A program made the translations under genes and the position numbers. From positions 355,006-398,298 of the forward strand of contig NZ_MKZS01000001.1 of assembly GCF_001942495.1 (NCBI RefSeq): a DNA stretch of 43,293 bases, in the 5' to 3' direction. Shown here piece by piece: positions 41,808 to 43,293 of this stretch. The notes beneath the pieces are model-generated. The model searched no databases. It had not been told where the DNA came from and worked only from the letters and a program-made list of their open reading frames with translations. The stretch comes from Moorena bouillonii PNG (GTDB lineage Bacteria; Cyanobacteriota; Cyanobacteriia; Cyanobacteriales; Coleofasciculaceae). Position 1 is the stretch's first letter. Each line of letters begins with the position of its first letter.

Positions 41808-42252
41808 AGTCTATCCCCTTAAAAAAGTTTGCCGACTTATTATTATCGTGCCTTACTATAGTATTTATCAAATAGGTGAGGTATACAAGTTGTGGATTTT
41901 ATGGAATAGGGAACAGGGAATAGGGAATAGGGAATAGGGAATAGGGAATAGGGAATAGGGAATAGGGAATAGGGAATAGGGAACAGTCAAGAAATCCTGT
42001 CTACCTCATTAATATGAGAACGTAAATTATACATCATGGATGTAAAAGGCACAATATCTAGCAGTTCCAGAAGTGAGATACATCTCAAGGGGAATAAATT
42101 TGGTGTCTACCTCATCCAACTGAAAACTGCAACTCCTCCTTTACATCTACCTGGGCAGTAACCTTTTTGGTATATATACCTGGCATTTTGGCCACTCTAC
42201 GTAAGGAGTTCAATACGCTACAATTCAACCAAACTGGGTGTTCAGATTCCCT
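41808..42252. other. Divergent gap between marR and ccdA
   Basis: Holds a TACTATAGTA palindrome (41854-41863), a GGGAATA heptamer array (41903-41988) and about 260 bp with no recognised gene that should contain the ccdA promoter. Confidence 0.55.
41903..41988. repeat. GGGAATA heptanucleotide array, about 12 copies
   Basis: A nearly perfect GGGAATA array flanked by GGGAACA variants on both sides, the longest member of this family in the window. Confidence 0.92.
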
Positions 42253-42993
42253 ATGCTTGACACATTCTCGACTCAACTTTATCAACTCCAACAATTTGCT
42301 AATAACCTGGTTGACAGTCAACTGACTCACCTGAGCCTAGTCAGCATCGCCATCATCTTTGCTGCTGGGTTGCTGACTAGCCTAACCCCCTGTATGCTAT
42401 CTATGCTACCCATCACGATTGGCTACATCGGTGGTTATGAAAATCAAGGACGGCTGCAAGCTGCTACCCAATCGGTATGGTTTGCCTTAGGCTTAGCCAC
42501 AACCTTAGCTGCATTAGGAATTATCGCAGCATCTATCGGGCGAGTCTATGGTCAAATCGGTGTTGGCTTACCGATTATTGTCAGCCTAATCGCCATTATT
42601 ATGGGGTTGAATTTACTAGAAGCACTACCGCTACAGTTTCCAACTTGGGGTGGTATGGATTGGATTTCCCAGGAATGGCCGAAAGGGTTACGCTCTTATC
42701 TGATTGGTTTGACCTTCGGTTTAGTCGCTTCTCCTTGCAGTACACCCGTATTAGCAACGTTACTGGCTTGGGTTGTCTCAACTAAAGATTTAGTCTTAGG
42801 TGGTGCCTTGCTGTTGTCTTATACAGCTGGTTATGTGGCACCCTTGATCTTGGCAGGTACCTTTACTGCTTCAATTAAACGATTATTAGAATTGCGACAG
42901 TGGTCGAGTTGGATTACACCAGTAAGTGGTGCGCTATTGGTGGCATTTGGTGTGTTTTCTTTGTTGTCTCGGATTCCTGTAGGAATTTTTTGA
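42253..42993 (+). CDS. ccdA: CcdA-type thiol-disulfide transporter for cytochrome c maturation
   Basis: A 246-aa, about six-TM membrane protein of the DsbD/CcdA family. It passes reducing equivalents across the thylakoid/plasma membrane to keep apocytochrome haem-binding thiols reduced (system II with CcsA/CcsB). The two redox-active cysteines are visible: LTSLTPCMLSMLP in an early helix and LVASPCSTPVLATLL in the fourth, each followed by Pro-containing motifs as in the family. Start ATG 42253 (MLDTFS) is preferred; a GTG at 42238 would add five residues. Neither has a close ribosome site. No ccs genes are visible before the window ends. Confidence 0.88.
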   Translation: MLDTFSTQLYQLQQFANNLVDSQLTHLSLVSIAIIFAAGLLTSLTPCMLSMLPITIGYIGGYENQGRLQAATQSVWFALGLATTLAALGIIAASIGRVYGQIGVGLPIIVSLIAIIMGLNLLEALPLQFPTWGGMDWISQEWPKGLRSYLIGLTFGLVASPCSTPVLATLLAWVVSTKDLVLGGALLLSYTAGYVAPLILAGTFTASIKRLLELRQWSSWITPVSGALLVAFGVFSLLSRIPVGIF

Positions 42994-43019
42994 CTGAGTA
43001 CTGAGTACTGAGTGCGTCG

Positions 43020-43293
43020 TCAGCTATCAGCTATCAGCTATCAGCTATCAGCTATCAGCTATCAGCTATCAGCTATCAGCTATCAGCTATCAGCTATCAG
43101 CTATCAGCTATCAGCTATCAGCTATCAGCTATCAGCTATCAGCTATCAGCTATCAGCTATCAGCTATCAGCTATCAGCTATCAGCTATCAGCTATCAGCT
43201 ATCAGCTATCAGCTATCAGCTATCAGCTATCAGCTATCAGCTATCAGCTATCAGCTATCAGCTATCAGCTATCAGCTATCAGCTATCAGCTAT
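43020..43293. repeat. TCAGCTA heptanucleotide array, at least 39 perfect copies
   Basis: From 43020 to the window end the sequence is an uninterrupted TCAGCTA tandem array (274 bases, 39 full units) and probably continues. Shorter degenerate members occur at 1.3, 1.48, 34.78, 38.19 and 38.47 kb. On the plus strand every frame is stop-free and reads the same heptapeptide (SAISYQL); the minus strand has regular stops. It begins 27 bp after ccdA. Confidence 0.97.

Noticed and set aside
42112-42330. 72-aa reverse-strand frame over the ccdA start
   Set aside because: It overlaps the conserved CcdA N-terminus on the opposite strand and has no family features.
43020-43293. CRISPR array at the window end
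   Set aside because: The unit is a 7-bp head-to-tail repeat with no spacers; no cas gene is present.
1-43293. tRNA, rRNA, tmRNA or RNase P RNA genes
   Set aside because: Scanning the gaps by eye found no cloverleaf with a GGTTCGA-type T-loop and no recognised core sequences. A covariance scan would be more sensitive.

Overview
The window looks like chromosomal DNA of a filamentous, non-model cyanobacterium, probably of the Moorena/Lyngbya type. The HIP1 octamer GCGATCGC recurs throughout, and lineage-typical genes are present: ndhS, a RodA, an Mrp without the C-x-x-C pair, RppA/RppB-type regulators and a DevBCA-type exporter. Heptanucleotide tandem arrays and small palindromic repeats fill most gaps. 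The genus is an inference from style; no marker gene is present.

Layout. 0.3-4.1 kb (minus strand): a conserved cyanobacterial protein, ndhS, rodA and mrp. 4.7-13.4 kb (plus strand): an uncharacterised small-molecule cluster. It holds a SAM methyltransferase, a zinc-free MDR oxidoreductase, an unusual two-part beta-hydroxyacid-dehydrogenase-like protein, a PhyH-type Fe(II)/2-oxoglutarate oxygenase, a mandelate-racemase/muconate-lactonizing-type enolase-superfamily enzyme, a half-size EamA transporter and an IPNS-type 2-oxoglutarate oxygenase. The PhyH gene is cut in two by a 1545-bp ISAs1-family element with a 10-bp target duplication, and a decayed paralogue tail of the dehydrogenase lies at the cluster's left edge. 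13.6-19.9 kb: a subtilase fused to a membrane domain, a small partner gene, a 1.1-kb gene-free but structured gap, a membrane-anchored CHAT protease-like protein and a basic two-TM protein.

19.9-24.5 kb: speA, a deoxyhypusine-synthase-like gene (speY type) and a convergent ureohydrolase (speB type), together the set for arginine to agmatine to putrescine to homospermidine. 24.7-27 kb: sulfiredoxin, then dps interrupted by a 1401-bp tnpB-only IS200/IS605-type element. The empty site can be restored to the base and gives a 159-aa Dps. 27.2-36.3 kb: a histidine kinase/response regulator pair divergent from an HME-RND heavy-metal efflux operon (adaptor, pump, two His-rich lipoproteins). 36.5 kb: an HTH-coiled coil-GrpE-like fusion. 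37.4-41.8 kb (minus strand): MarR regulator, DevB, DevC and DevA. 42.2 kb: ccdA. The window ends inside a TCAGCTA array of at least 39 copies.

The main themes are an undescribed oxidative tailoring cluster whose transport and chemistry genes are translationally tight; two genes (phyH, dps) broken by insertion elements whose pre-insertion sequence can be read exactly; and repeated invasion of reading frames (eamA, speA, tnpB, the GrpE-like gene) by in-frame short repeats. No rRNA, tRNA, CRISPR array or prophage was seen.
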